A stretch of DNA of 64,000 nucleotides, from positions 624,001 through 688,000 of the forward strand of contig CALZFC010000019.1 of the NCBI GenBank assembly GCA_945643635.1, given 5' to 3'. Shown in pieces: positions 1-12,241 of this stretch (the stretch's first letter is position 1; every line of letters starts with the position of its first letter). Source of the stretch: Allodiplogaster sudhausi. Taxonomy: Eukaryota > Nematoda > Chromadorea > Rhabditida > Diplogasteridae. The notes beneath the pieces are model-generated. The model was not told the origin of the DNA and ran no database searches. It saw only the letters and a program-made list of their open reading frames with translations. The translations under genes were made by a program, and so were the position numbers.

Positions 1-360
1 CAGGAATGTGGAAGAAATCGAGAGGGATAGCTCCTGGCTGTTCATCGTAGTCGAAGTTGCCGGACTCTGAGAAGTGATCCACGTAAAAATATACTCATTT
101 AGAGAGATAGGCAATCGGTAAACCTCGAGTAAGCTTCCTGTTGCTATGTAATGTGCGTGTGGCGCCGCAACAACTTGAGAGGGGTGAACGTCTATCATAC
201 GCTGAGGAGTGTTGAGCTGCAGCCTGACATTTGTCAGAGGGGAGCCAGTCCGTGTACTCACATATTGCTTGACTTGTGCAATGGTCTCGAAGTAGCAGTC
301 CTCTTCGCCCAAACACTCGGGCTCAGGAGCACCCGCTTCCAACAGAATGGTTAGACGCAT
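1..360 (-). CDS. Hypothetical protein, partial (runs off left edge)
   Basis: An open frame starts at ATG 360 and reads leftward (MRLTILLEAGAPEPE...) for about 80 codons to a possible donor after SLLE near 127. A possible acceptor (cttctcag) lies near 70, and an acidic open stretch then runs to the window edge. I recognise no domain. It begins about 150 bp downstream of the stop of the zinc-finger/transposase gene on the same strand, so it could be a second gene of the same element or an unrelated neighbour. Splice phase across the putative intron is not clean, so the exon model is tentative. Confidence 0.3.
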   Translation of the reverse strand, partial: MRLTILLEAGAPEPECLGEEDCYFETIAQVKQYVSTRTGSPLTNVRLQLNTPQRMIDVHPSQVVAAPHAHYIATGSLLEVYRLPISLNEYIFTWITSQSPATSTTMNSQELSLSISSTFL

Positions 361-511
361 TGGGTCTAACGCTAAAGATCACACTAACTAGGAAATAAAT
401 CATGCAAATGATCACATATTCGTGAGCCGTCGTAAATAACGGGATAAATTGAAATATTGATCTTCAGATCAAAGTATTTGTTTATTGCTAAGAGAAAATA
501 ACGAAAATATT

Positions 512-3500
512 CTAGCAGTGGCAGAGGGCGTGTCTTGGCATGAAAGCGGTCTCATTTCCCTCGGGGTAGCCGTCAAGAGGCAGTGGATCAAAAAGTTCCT
601 TGAAAAAGACAGTTGTGATCGCTCCAGATGCGGTGAAGAAGCAACATTGTCTGCTGTCATCAAATCGAGCGGGATGTCCGATCTTTGCAACGATCTTCCA
701 TGTTTGTTCCGTGAATGCGAAGCAATCGATCTGGGCAGGAACAAAGCTGCTACTCTTGTTCAGCAAAACGATGTCTCCCGACTTGTAGAGTGTCCCGTGA
801 TGCTGGAGTAGGAGAGTGCACTTCACCCGTCGTTCCTTCAGAACTGCCCGTGCGAGCGCTGACACTTGATGTTGCTCGATTCCTTTTCCGGGAACGAATT
901 CCACCTCCTTCTGAAGACGTAGTGCCCAAAGAGTGCGCTGGATGTGAGTTGCGAACGTGCACGGCAGACACGTGAAGTTCCTTGTAATGTAGGACCGTCG
1001 CTTGACGTACGCATTCAGTTGCTCGAATTGCAGAGTACTCAGTTGTCCAACTGGCCCTAGAGAACGAATCGCAGCTGCATAGTGCAGCAACGCGTGCGTC
1101 TTGTAGATGGGCCTGGACGAATGGGCTGCAGCTGCGCGAGAGGGCGGAATGTCCAGAGGGACAACTCGCCAAGCAAGAGACACGTATTCCTCGGCCGTAG
1201 AACGTACCAAATCAATGTCGCCAGATGTCAACTCGAATGAGCAGAGAAGGCGACTCAACTCGGAAAAGCGCTGGAACAGAAGCCGGATCTCAGGTTCCGC
1301 AACCATTACGTCCAACGGGAAGAGAAATGGGACGAGCCGAATGAGAAATGCTGTGTCGGCTGCCTTTTGCCCGGACACAGGGTCACCTTGCGAAACATCG
1401 GCCGGGATTGGGTTGATTGTGCAGCTGCTGTCGACTCGCCCAGTAGCAAAGGCACATAACTTATCGTTGATATCCTTGAGCGGAAGTCCATTCCGAATGA
1501 TGGCCCGAATGACCACTCCTAGAAGACGGCAGCTCTCGCCCTCGTACAAGTCGTGGGCGATATCACAGTAGGCATCCTCCGACACGTGGTATCCCGTAAT
1601 GCCGTTGAGTGGCGAATCCCCCATCACGCCAAAAGCAGGAGGGCCGTTCGCTTGATACCTTAAGTTATCGCTTAAATTCATCCTATCTCCGATCAACGAC
1701 AAAGGAACCGACCACGCCAAAGTCCGTAATTGGCAGTCCTTCTCTAGGTGAACGGCTCCAAAGTCGCGGTAGTTGGTCAAGCAGTGACGGCAAGGGAAAC
1801 CTCCGGAAAAGCACGTCTGCATCTGGCGGACTTGGTTTAGTGCCAGGTTATCACCAAGAACCGAGTGCAGCCAAGGGTAGACGACAACGCTTCGCCCTCT
1901 CCACGACACCATGATTCCGTTTTCGTAGAGTACGTTCAACTCTACCTAAGAAGTTAAACTAATTGTTGATCTTTATTTACAACTTTTACGCTTTTTTAAA
2001 AATTTTACTTCAAATATATTACGGCACCTTGAAGCTTTCTAGAAGAGGCTTGTAGCCATAAGCCTTGTGATCAGACCCGTACGATGTCGCGTAGAGAAAC
2101 CTAAAGCATTTACTTGAAGAACTGCTTTTTTTATTTTAGCATTTTGACACTTACTTCCATTTATGTAGACACGAAGCATGCCGTCTCAGTCCGGAAAAAG
2201 TGAAGAACATCATGGTTTGAGAGTGGATAGACGACGCCTTTCGTAGACCACTTCCAGGGCAAACGTCATCGAGGTATACCACAATCGGAAGTAGTGGTTT
2301 CTTCGTTCTGGAGGTAGCGTCACGAAACCGTTGCCCGTCCAGTGGAGACAGGAAATTCCCCCTTCCGAATGGCTCCATTTCTAACACCTGAAAAGCATAC
2401 AGATTCTATATACTTCAATGTAACACAAAATAGCGATAAACCTGTTGAAATTCCACGTTCCGAAAGGCCGCTTCTATCGAATCCTTCAGTGGGACAATGT
2501 AGAACTTGCACGGTCGATCGACACGACTCTGCTTCCCATCCAAGTCGCGTACGGGGACAGTCATCGTCCCCATTTGTCGAGGCAAAGGTTCAATGTAGTC
2601 CTGTTCTTGTCGAAGCGCAGCCTTCCTTCTGTATGATGTAGCAACGGTGTTCAGTGTCGCCATAAACTGATCGAAATGGGAGTCGTTCATGGCTCGAACG
2701 TTCTTAGCGATACGGCGAATCAGATCCACCATTTTATCCGTTTCCGACTCTGTTATTCCAATTCGGCTTGTGGAGGTGAGGATCTCGGCTCTAATCGTTT
2801 CGCAGAAGTTGGTCGAATCATCAGCTTCGAGCGCTTCCGAGTCGTCATTCTCATCGTCCTCCTCCTCCAGCTCAGTTGCAGATATGTCGCCGTCCAACTC
2901 CTCAACATCCTCTTGAAGAGACGAGGCATCCATGTTGCCATTGTCAGCAACATCCACATCCATTGCACCATCGCTATCGCTGCTGTCGGAATAAAGACCC
3001 CTCATCAGAGCAGGATCTGAAGAGAAGACTTGCGATGTTCAATAGTGAGGTACTGTTATTACTTGTTTAAATTACTACTCACGTTGTTGGCTCAAGTGAA
3101 CCCGCCATGCTTGAAATCGTCCGAACTCAGATGAGCAAAAGCGGCAGTGATATTGATTTTCTCCAAGGTGTGACTGTTGACAATGCCGTTTTAAGTGGGC
3201 CAATGTAGGAAGCTCCTCCTCGCAGACGTCCGCTGGACAACGCATCGTTAAGATTCTAAACTGTAATTTGTTGTTTTCCTTTTTCATTAGATATTAACAT
3301 TCAATGTTATCTTTCTATGTGCTCTTTCTTTCTATAGTTCTTGCAGCCTTGTATTCCTTTTTTCGTCTAAAACTTTCTTCCATAACTATATTGTTTTCTC
3401 TTAATAATGAATTTTTTTTCTGTATGAATATTCTTAAGCATATAACATGCTTAACAAATATTGGATATTGTAACGTAATTAAAAACCAACTTTGTAACAG

Positions 3501-5780
3501 AAAAATACAAATCACACGTTTGCATTTGTGCAATTCGTTAATTCTCAATTCGTTGTAACCAGTGGGTTGTGTTACAGTAGTTCATAGTAAACAAAAGAGT
3601 TGCCCAGAAAAAAATACTTTGTAAAAACTTTCAAATAACACTCTTACAATGGAGCGATTCGCTTATTTTCAATCAGTTGTAACTACTGGTTGGGTTACGG
3701 TAGTTTATAGTAAACATAAAGGTGCCCAGAAAAATCCACTCAAAAAACTTACTCTTTTGAATAGGAACGCAATCGCTTATTCTCAATTACTTCAAGGAAT
3801 TTACTTGCACAGACACATACAGAACAGATTGGGATACGGTACCTTTAAGAAATTAAACTTGTCCAGAAATTTATCACTTTCCATTTAAAATAAATCATTG
3901 GTACGGATTCGCGAATTAATTCGCTCAAATTTCGTAAGGTTACGGTTCTGGGCAACTCTCCTGAAAATCAAGAACAGTTTCCCAGAAATGGGAGAAAATA
4001 AATACCTTTGAATATAATTTAAAAGTCAAAAGATATAAGCTTACATTCTCTAAACTTAGCGTAACTTCGCTAATCAATAGCAACTACAGCTTCGATAATT
4101 GTAATTGTAAGTCACATAAAGCACTTACAAAAGCATCTCAAGGTTTCAAGTAACTTTTCACTTGCACCAACAGTATTCCAATACTCGATAAGTTTAAGGA
4201 CGAGAGTACGGTATGTTAAATATTTAAAAAAAATAAGTTAAATCATATCCCACCTTGCTGCAAATGTCGCACCGGAACGGCTTCCGATCAGTGTGGTTGA
4301 CGGCGTGTTGTTGGAGACCTGGAAAAAACTTACATTTGGAAATATTTCAGTTCAGAATATACAATGGTAATCCTGTATAAAATGTTGAGCAAAAAAGAAG
4401 CATTAATTATTCGTCGTACCAAAATTTATTTTCTTTTTTTAAAATATACACATCGAGTTGGGTTACGGTACTTCTTAGAAAAGAAAAGAAAGAAACAAGA
4501 AAAGAACAGTTTCGCTTATTTTAAATAAGTTATACAGAGCTGGTTTGATTACGGTTTTTTTTCTGGAAAACAAAAGAAACTTGCCCAGAAATTGAATTAA
4601 CTACATAACCGATAGGGTATAAAAAGGTATTGTCGATTTCACAGAATAATTCCTAATTTTGGGCATCATCCTGAGGGACAGATGGGCAGAAACAGCTAAC
4701 AAACCTTGCTAATATTTAGGATCATCGACAGTGGCTTCTATTCCCTGATAATAACAACTACAAATTTCTAACCACGTTACCCTAGAATTGAAGACTAGAC
4801 AATGTATATAAACATAACGAACCTTCGCAAGTCTGCGGCAGCTTCAGATGGCAGAAGCGCGGTCTGCGCGGAGATGCGATGTCTTCCAGCTCCGGTAGGA
4901 AGTCAGGGGAAGAGTGCGTACCGATTTTCTAAACAACGCATTATTTATATTTAAAATCTTTTGAATTGTATTATCCTGCTTTCAAAGTTAAGAAAAATAA
5001 TAAACGTGGAATAGGTAATAACAAATGAACAAGGAAAAAAAATGTTCGGAACAAACTTTTCAATGTGTGGGAAAATGAGTTTTTTGTACTCTTAAAGAAC
5101 AATAAACGAACGAAACTTATTTAAAAGTCAAAGTTGTTAGACGAGTCTGAAAAGTTATCGTACCTGGACAAAAATGCAGCAGCTTAAGCGTTGAAGCTGC
5201 GCGGTGCGCGGTTGTTGGGTGGATTGGGCAAGAGAAATACTGAAAATATAAAATTGCTGAAATAAGTATACGAATTTCAACATGAAATATAAACGATAGT
5301 TAATGTACCAATAAAGAGAAAACACATTAAATATTTAAATTCGTTGGGAAGAATGGCAGCATCAATTAACAGATGTATCAACTTATGAAGAAAAGAATTA
5401 AAAGCAAACCACGCTCGGATGTCGAAAGAATTTGATCTTGCTGCGCGCGCCGACACGCTGTCTAGTTCCAGCAATCGCAGACAAGAAGGGCTAGCCTGAT
5501 AATAAAAGAACAACGTTGCATATTCAGCATATTTAATAATGTTAATTTTATCACTCATTCGTGAGAAAAGAAGACAAAAGTGCTAACAATAAGGGAATAA
5601 AAACTGCAATAGAAACTTGCAAGAATAACCATTAACAAATCAGCTTTTTCATATCAATAGCGGGATGAATGAGTTAAACTTTTCAATTACTTACTATTAG
5701 AAGTTGAGTCTCCAGTTGTTGATCGAGAGCACAAAGAGCAGCTTGGCTAACTACGCGGCCCGGGGACTCTCGCTTTCTAA
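512..5780 (-). CDS. C2H2 zinc-finger protein with transposase-derived core (KDZ/CACTA-like)
   Basis: Ten exons join with agreeing phases: 5780-5695, 5495-5410, 5239-5164, 4928-4823, 4318-4254, 3260-3083, 3016-2442, 2387-2155, 2100-2028, 1945-512, giving about 970 codons with no internal stop. The start codon was not found and should lie upstream of 5780. Order of parts: a C2H2 unit across the 4318 and 3260 exons (CDIC then further C/H pairs, including CRFC), a strongly acidic Asp/Glu region (exon 3016), then a core with GDNLALNQV, a CxxC motif (PCRHCLT), and an SPLNGITGYH...DIAHDLYEG block. Such blocks occur in TNP2/KDZ-type transposases and in many metazoan transposon-derived proteins. Either this is a fairly intact element or a domesticated gene. 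I saw no terminal repeats. The C2H2 assignment is firmer than the transposase subclass. Confidence 0.65.
3530..4600. repeat. Diverged tandem repeat, about 120-130 bp period, inside introns
   Basis: A pattern recurs, diverged: a ttcgcttattttcaat-like segment, then gttgtaac...ggttgggttacgg, then tttatagtaaacaaaag and tgcccagaaa. Recognisable copies start near 3530, 3655 and 3770, a weaker one near 3900, and more near 4440 and 4510. It lies in introns of the zinc-finger/transposase gene and interrupts its coding exon spacing without touching exons. Period and copy boundaries were judged by eye. Confidence 0.6.
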
Positions 5781-5789
5781 CTGAAACAA

Positions 5790-6891
5790 AAGAGCAGAAT
5801 CGCTACGCTTACACGTTATAAATGTCATATCAAAAAGCGATTCAATATTACAAACATGAAATAAAAAAAGGATAAGTTTTAAGTGTTTGTTAACCCGAGA
5901 TTTTCTTCCGAAAATTAAACGTTCCGTTCAAATGATGATTCCGAATATTTTTTTAAACATGGTCGAAAGTGGTACAATGTCACATTTTCTGTTCTCGCAT
6001 CGCCTCGTCCCTCCTTGCCACCAAAATGTGACATCCGTTGTCACAATTCTCTTCGGCGGCCGCTTGCGTGTCACATTTTTGGTCACAATTTTGGATGGAA
6101 CATTAATTGTGCGTCACATTTTTTTCTGTGTGTACCTTATCACTTGAGGGGTGGAAGTTCTGCAATCGTCTTCAACTCTCTCCCTCTCCTTCTCTCATTA
6201 TCTCTCTCATTCTCTATTTCTCTCTGACTAGAAGTGATCGAGGTAGCCAGGCACTCACTCATTTTTATGGCGCTTTTCTTCATTAGTTGTCAACTCAGCG
6301 GAGAAGCCATGAAAAGCCACACTTATCTCGGCACACACAAAAGGATCGACGTGCGAGGGAATTAGACCCTTTTTTATGATGTGACTATAATGTTGATGAT
6401 GACCCACTCCCTTCTATCCCTCTTCTGAACTGGTTGCTCTCTGCACTTTGAACTCTGTCTAACAGATGGTTGGCACATTCGTCAGAATGATTAACTGCGA
6501 ATGAGATGCTCGAGAGAGTAAGAGGAAAAGATAGAGGAAGAGAGGCAAAGGAAGATGGAGAGGGTCAGAGTGACAGAGAACTAAAGCTCTTGAGGATGTT
6601 GAATCGCGTTAGCAGTTCTAGCTATAGCCAGGCCAGGCCGAACGTCTCCACTCATTTTCTGCATACCTTATTATTCGTTTGACCAGAAAGCCTTATTTCT
6701 TCCCACCCCTTTCCTTGCCATTGTTTGTTGTTTTCTAAACATTCTGCTTTGTGAGTCATTTCTGCCTTCTTTCCTTTCAGAAAACGCCATGTGTTGCGTT
6801 CCCCAGTTTTTCATTTTATAAAAAATTTGATTCGAATATATTCAGCTGCCAAGTTATTTCCTTGTTGTCTAATTGCGGTGAAGCTTGAAGG
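5790..6891. other. Non-coding stretch between divergent genes
   Basis: This separates the leftward zinc-finger/transposase gene from the rightward carboxypeptidase gene, so it should hold promoters for both. It contains the TGTCACA cluster described separately, a CT-rich run (6175-6230) and a GA-rich run (6500-6580). No coding exon was found. Confidence 0.5.
5979..6127. promoter_or_regulatory. Cluster of six TGTCACA(A/T)TT-like sites
   Basis: Within about 150 bp the core GTCACA(A/T) or its complement appears six times: near 5979, 6025 (inverted), 6039, 6069, 6081 and 6112, each followed by a T or AT run. Such density is not expected by chance in this composition. It lies between two divergently transcribed genes. 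The binding factor is unknown; a regulatory role is inference. A related TGTCACAT also occurs in the duplicated 79-bp element near 49.0 and 49.9 kb. Confidence 0.4.
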
Positions 6892-9643
6892 ATGCTTTTC
6901 TGGCATGTGCCGTTGCTTCTCTCTCTTGGACTTCTCTCCTCTTCCGCCATCGCTGCGGTCCGTTCCACGAACATTGTGAACACCTGGGCAGGCCCACTCA
7001 ACTACACCGAGGTTTGCAAGTCACCTTTTATAGGCATAAAGGTGTTACATATCACTTTTTATAAGCTTCTCAATGTGCTAATTAATATTTTCGCGTAACT
7101 GATTTCCTAATTATCGAGCACTTATATTCTATATTGTAATCGATATGCACATATCAAATAATTTGACTGATGATAAAGAATGCCTAACCTAACTTTTCTT
7201 GCACTTTTTTTTATCAGCACTCATGCAATTTTCCTTGCATTTCTAGTCATATCAGAAAAGCCATTGCATTGTGCATAAATCAACAAAGTGCACGAGAACA
7301 ATTGATAAGCGCAGAAAAGGATTATGCTCAAGGAATGTTACAAGAAAGTCTTTGAAATAAGAAAAAGACTTTGAGGACTGGGCATACGTCAACGTCCGTT
7401 CGGGTGCTCATCTCTTCTGGTGGCTCTACGCCGCTTCTCCTGCCAGCAGCTCCCGGCCGCTCTTCCTCTGGCTGCAGGTTCAGCCTCTACATTTCCCCCG
7501 CGAAACTTGCTCATCCTAATTGGGAAGGAAATTTAAGGGTGGACCAGGATCATCCGGAGTCGGCTATGGAAACTTTGAAGAACTCGGACCGAAGGATCTT
7601 TCCGGCAATGATCGGGCGTCCACCTGGGTTTGTGAGCTTCGCTTTTCACATATCAACGTTTCAATCAATTGTATTTTCAGCCAAAAAGTGGTTCATTATC
7701 CATATGATCATTTGCAGCTGCAAGTCGCAGACCTCGTCTTCGTTGACAATCCGGTCGGCACTGGCTTCTCGTACGTCGAGAACTCGGGTGCATACACCAA
7801 GACAGTCGAGGACATTGGAAAGGTTTCTTTTAATCGCCAGTACTCCACAGTATTCTAATGACTTAGGATCTCCTTGGATGGGCGATTTCGTTCTTCTCCG
7901 CCCATCCCGAGTATCGAGACCGAGTTTTCTACATCATCTGCGAGAGTTACGGCGGAAAGATGACGGCGGAGTTTGCGCGAGTCCTCAACAATGTCAGCGG
8001 GCAAGCCAATGACTTCTATCATGTCATGTCAATTCTGAGCTTGCAGGCAGTGAAGTCGGGTGTGGTGCCACTGAAGAAGTTTGGTGGAGTTGCACTCGGA
8101 GATTCGTGGATTTCTCCCATGGACTACGTCAACACCTGGGGACCTTATCTCTATGCTAATGTTGGTTTAGACTTTGATGTTAGCTTTCAAGTAGAAGATA
8201 ACTTTTTGCGCTTTTCATGAAGATCTTCATAGCGTTTTGAAGTGTGATTAATATACATACTTCCTACATACAAGTGTTTGTACGAATAGCTGGCTTGCTC
8301 TAGTCGTACCTGGACGAGCAGCAGCTTCAGCGAGTGAACAAGCAAGCCGCGACTTGCCAGGATCTGGTAGACAAGGGCAAGTGGACAGCGGCCACCGACT
8401 GCTGGGACGAGATGGAGGGACTCGTCGGAGAGGTTATTGCCATTATGTACTATCTTAAATATTTATTTTAGTCATATGTAATAATTTATATCGAACTATT
8501 ATTATGCACAGGAGACGGGCGGCGTCAGCTGGTACAATGTACTGAAGTATGGGGGACAGGATGACTGGTCATCCACCTTGAACAAGGAGGACAAGCGAAC
8601 TTCCATCGGTGCGTTCATTCAGTTCTTCATGGAAGATCTTCTCAACTGAAGATCTCTTGTTGAGAGCGACTCTTCGATCGTCACGTCCGTCCTCTCCAGG
8701 CAGAGACACTCGGACATTACATGGACACTGTCGTCAGGAACAAACTCGGAATCATCCCAGCCAATGTTCACTTCGGAGGTCAGATATTCCTTATAAACTT
8801 CCCCGCAAAATGAGAGCAGTGAGTATTGAGTCTTTACAGTATCTCATGTTAACTAACCTTGTCTAAGGGGCATGACATGTGTATGTACATATGTACATAT
8901 GTACATACATATGTACATACATTCATAGATGTCTCTTGCAGGCCAATCTGGTCAAGTCTTCTCGTACCAGTCCGGAGACTTCATGAAGCCAAACTACGCT
9001 ACCGGTTTGTTAAATCTTTAAGGTCAAGTGAATCTCTTGATTACTGTGCAGTGGACGAGCTTCTGAAGCAAGGCCTTCAAGTGACTGTCTTCAATGGACA
9101 GCTCGACCTCATCTGTGACACGCTTGGTCAGTTCTTCGGAACTTTGCTGCCTCAGCAAGGCGGTCACATCTTTTCAGGAACTGAAAAGTGGATCAACCGT
9201 CTTCAGTGGCCTGATCTCAAGAACTTCCTCGCTGCTCCTAAGGTCACATCTGCTTCTCTAGTTTAAAAAGAATAACTGGAATTTGAGTATGTGTGTTTGT
9301 ATGTACATATGTATGTATGTACATACATATGTACATATGTAGGTATGTACATACATGCATAGATGCAAATGATATACTTAGCCATTTCTTGAGATGTTTG
9401 TGTTTATAAATGTATCTTCAGAAGTCGTTTGAAACTAAGAACTTCCGTCTGGCTGGCTTCACAAAGTCTTATAAGAATCTCCAGCTCATCTATATTCTCC
9501 GTGCTGGTCACATGGTGCGAGCCATTACAACGTTTAGACTAGACTGAGTAAGTATGAACGTTTTACAGGTGGCCCATGACACTGAAGAGTCCGGACTCTA
9601 CGTTCTGAAGCAATTGATGACGAAGTCTAAGCAGTTCTTTTAA
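6892..9643 (+). CDS. Serine carboxypeptidase, retinoid-inducible (SCPEP1) type
   Basis: Fourteen exons: 6892-7011, 7376-7477, 7538-7627, 7718-7822, 7867-7992, 8047-8160, 8304-8432, 8512-8608, 8704-8778, 8942-9004, 9052-9126, 9178-9242, 9422-9514, 9569-9643, giving 442 aa, close to the roughly 450 aa of animal SCPEP1. An N-terminal signal peptide (MLFWHVPLLLSLGLL) is present. Family landmarks occur in order: FWWLY, the oxyanion block GGPGSSG, DNPVGTGFSY, the nucleophile in ESYGGK, ALGDSWISP, the acid in NGQLDLICDT, and the histidine in RAGHM. All three catalytic residues are present, so it should be an active S10 peptidase acting in the secretory or lysosomal route. Intron 12 is 51 nt and in frame, so the frame reads through it. 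Confidence 0.9.
8878..8935. repeat. Palindromic ATGTACAT/ACATATGT microsatellite
   Basis: A run built from gtacatatgtacata units lies in an intron of the carboxypeptidase gene. Similar tracts occur near 9296-9362, 24040-24066, 47250-47300, 52258-52280, 53005-53105, 53430-53455 and 57615-57645, so this is a dispersed microsatellite of this genome. Because units are self-complementary, each tract can form hairpins. Confidence 0.7.
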
Positions 9644-10060
9644 CAGCGTCCCGGACTCCTTCTCACGCTCTCATTTCCATTACATATCACTTCTTTCCCT
9701 ACTAATTTTGACGTAGAAAAAGTTTGAGACTTTTATATTTGCATTTGCATAAACAAAGAAGGAATAAAACATCTGTTCTCATTGTATTCTGCGCCCGCAA
9801 GATCAAACTGAGAAAGACAAAAGTAATGCAGAATGGAAATTTAACCAACAATGGTGAGAATGTAGCACAAGTAACATCTGACCTTCCCATGCAGGACAGA
9901 GACAACCGAGACTAATTGAGACTGGAAGTGGTCTCAGTCACATGAGTGTTGGCTAGGAATCTCTCCTTCTCACAAGTCTGGATATCACGAAGTCCTCGAG
10001 TGGCTAGGATTCTGCTCTCTCTTACTCGCAACTTTGGATACGACGAAGTCCTCGCGAGAG

Positions 10061-11582
10061 ATGGGCTTCACTTTTATGTTCTACATCTTCTTTGCTTACG
10101 CGCCTTGGCTCGCTCTTCTCTACGCGGCTGAATTGGTCATTGTCATCCGAAGGCGAAAGATTGACTGCGGATCTGCATTCTTCAATCTCTTTCTACTTGG
10201 AGGAGCATCGGTTACAAGTTCATTCAAGCTCAGATATGATCCTTGCAATTTAAATATGTATGTGTAATTAGTGATTATATCTTCTGTTGCTCAGGACATG
10301 GTCTTGATTGTTTCTGCATTCGTTGGCTACCACGTGAATATTTCTCCTTTCATCGGCCTCTTCTTTCCTAGTCGGGCTGCTCAAATTGTCTTTGCTATTG
10401 CATCCAAGTTCGTTGCAAGGATATTCTTCTGTAACATGTTCCAAAAATTTACAAGCGTTTTCTTTGCATTCAACCGCTTCACCGTCTTTTACTTCCAACT
10501 AAGTCATAAAGAGGCAAGTCGGTAGATCGACGCTTGATTTCGATTGCTTTGAAAGTGTTCGAGGACAGGGTGTTATTTTCTAAATCTTAAATTATGTTTG
10601 CAGATCTGGCTCCGCCTCTTCCCGATCAGTGCAGTTGTAATTACACTTTCTGCGCTGGCAACTACGTGGTTTAACTGGGTGGCAGATACGGTCCACTCCC
10701 CATTCATTACAAAGGAGAACGATACTGTCTACTTTGGCAAGACTGATTTCTCCGACAAGCCATGGGTAGCACATTTTTTCACAACATTTATTAGTTGTAA
10801 ATTATTGTTGTTTTAAAAATGTAAGAAAGATTTAATGTTAGAAACGATGTAAAATGATTGTCTTCAAGTATAATACGGGCCAAGTGACTCTGACTGTCCA
10901 CTTCTCATCGGCGACCGTTTCACTTCTCCTCTATACAGCGACCGCGCTTAGAATTCGGCTGATGAAGAAGTCATCGCAAGGAAAGTCATCATGAAGCACT
11001 GAACTTCGTCTGCTGTACTACGGCCTCTCCCAGTGCCTCATCGACACGCCATCTTGTGTTTATCATGTATCATCATTTTAATTGAAACATATATTTTCCA
11101 GTGAGCTTAATAGAAACCCCTTTGCAGTTTATTCTGTGGGCATTCCGTGCGATTGCGACTGCCAATATTTTCACATTTATCGAGGTGAGAGTTGAAGGAC
11201 ATGCTCCTCCTTGAAATGAATTGGCCATTCCCATATAGCTGGCAGCCTATCTCGTGAATCTCCGTGCCCTCTCACCGGCTGTTCTCATGTTCATCTTCAA
11301 CAGCCGCATCCGCCAGCAGATTCTCTCAGTTGTCTTGCCCAGGAAGATGCGCGGCGGCCGCTCAACCACCAGCACAAGAGTGTACAGTAGTTTATTCTTT
11401 TGAATGTTTATCTTTATTCTATCTCAATACTGGTATCGTCGTACGCAAGTTCTCTTCTTTCGTTCTGTTCTAAACACACCTTTCAATGCATTTAGGATCT
11501 CTTCTCTCAAGAATTTCATTGGAACGACATCCGCTTCCATCTCTACTCAATCAACCACAGCAACCGTACCGTGACACTTTGA
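10061..11582 (+). pseudogene. Serpentine 7TM chemoreceptor (srg/srv-like), nonsense at 10992
   Basis: Exons: 10061-10210, 10295-10513, 10604-10765, 10869-11066, 11128-11184, 11239-11379, 11496-11582. The product begins MGFTFMFYIFFAYAPW and has seven hydrophobic segments, an FNLFLLGG motif after TM1, an FNRF motif at the end of TM3, and IFNSRIR after TM7, resembling nematode serpentine receptors of the srg superfamily. In exon 4 an in-frame TGA (10992-10994) interrupts GKSS and STELRLLYYG, while the same frame downstream still aligns with the paralogue at 45.7-47.1 kb, which has CGG AAT there. A truncated product would lose TM6-7. Intron 2 begins GC (AAAGAG|GCAAGT), where the paralogue has GT. 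This is probably a recent pseudogene or a null allele. Confidence 0.75.
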
Positions 11583-12241
11583 AATATTTCATCACAATTA
11601 GAAATGCATATCTTTATAAGTTACATTACTAATTTGCATAAATGTTTGATACTTCATACTTCTATTTTGTCAAAAGTCATCCATGACATGTGACAATTCG
11701 TTGAATTGATGTTGCAAAGGTTAGTTGCAGTCCTGGAAAGCCGTGGGAATGTTATTGTGAAGTTGCGTTATATTTATGCAAATGAGAGACACTCACAAGG
11801 ATTTGCTGCAGTTAAAGACTGCCTTTCACCCTGACAAAATCATGTTGTGCGTTTACGTGTACGACATGTTACTCTGAAATAGCAGAAGAATTTTCTTCTT
11901 CAGAGGATGCTGAAGTGAACTCACACACTTTTTTTTATAGTGAAGTCGTCTCGGATTCAAGCTTTATTTACTTTATTTGAATGAATTTCGGGAGTTCATC
12001 TCATTAAAAAAAGATGCTAATTTTTACCAAGACATTCTAGTGAAGCGAAACGTTCAAGAGTGTATCAACGTATTATTCTAATAGTTTAAAGGAATTTAAA
12101 TGAGAAAATCACCGATTTTTCTTTACAGGAAAGGAAAGTGCTTCACATTTATAATCTACAAATTTTTTGTACAATTTCTTTAGGCCACGGCACTTCGCAT
12201 TTGTGTCACCTTGTTCAATCCAACCAAGCCGAAATGCGAAT
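11583..12241. other. Non-coding, no feature recognised
   Basis: AT-rich sequence between convergent genes. I see no open exon, repeat or RNA gene that I can support. Confidence 0.4.
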
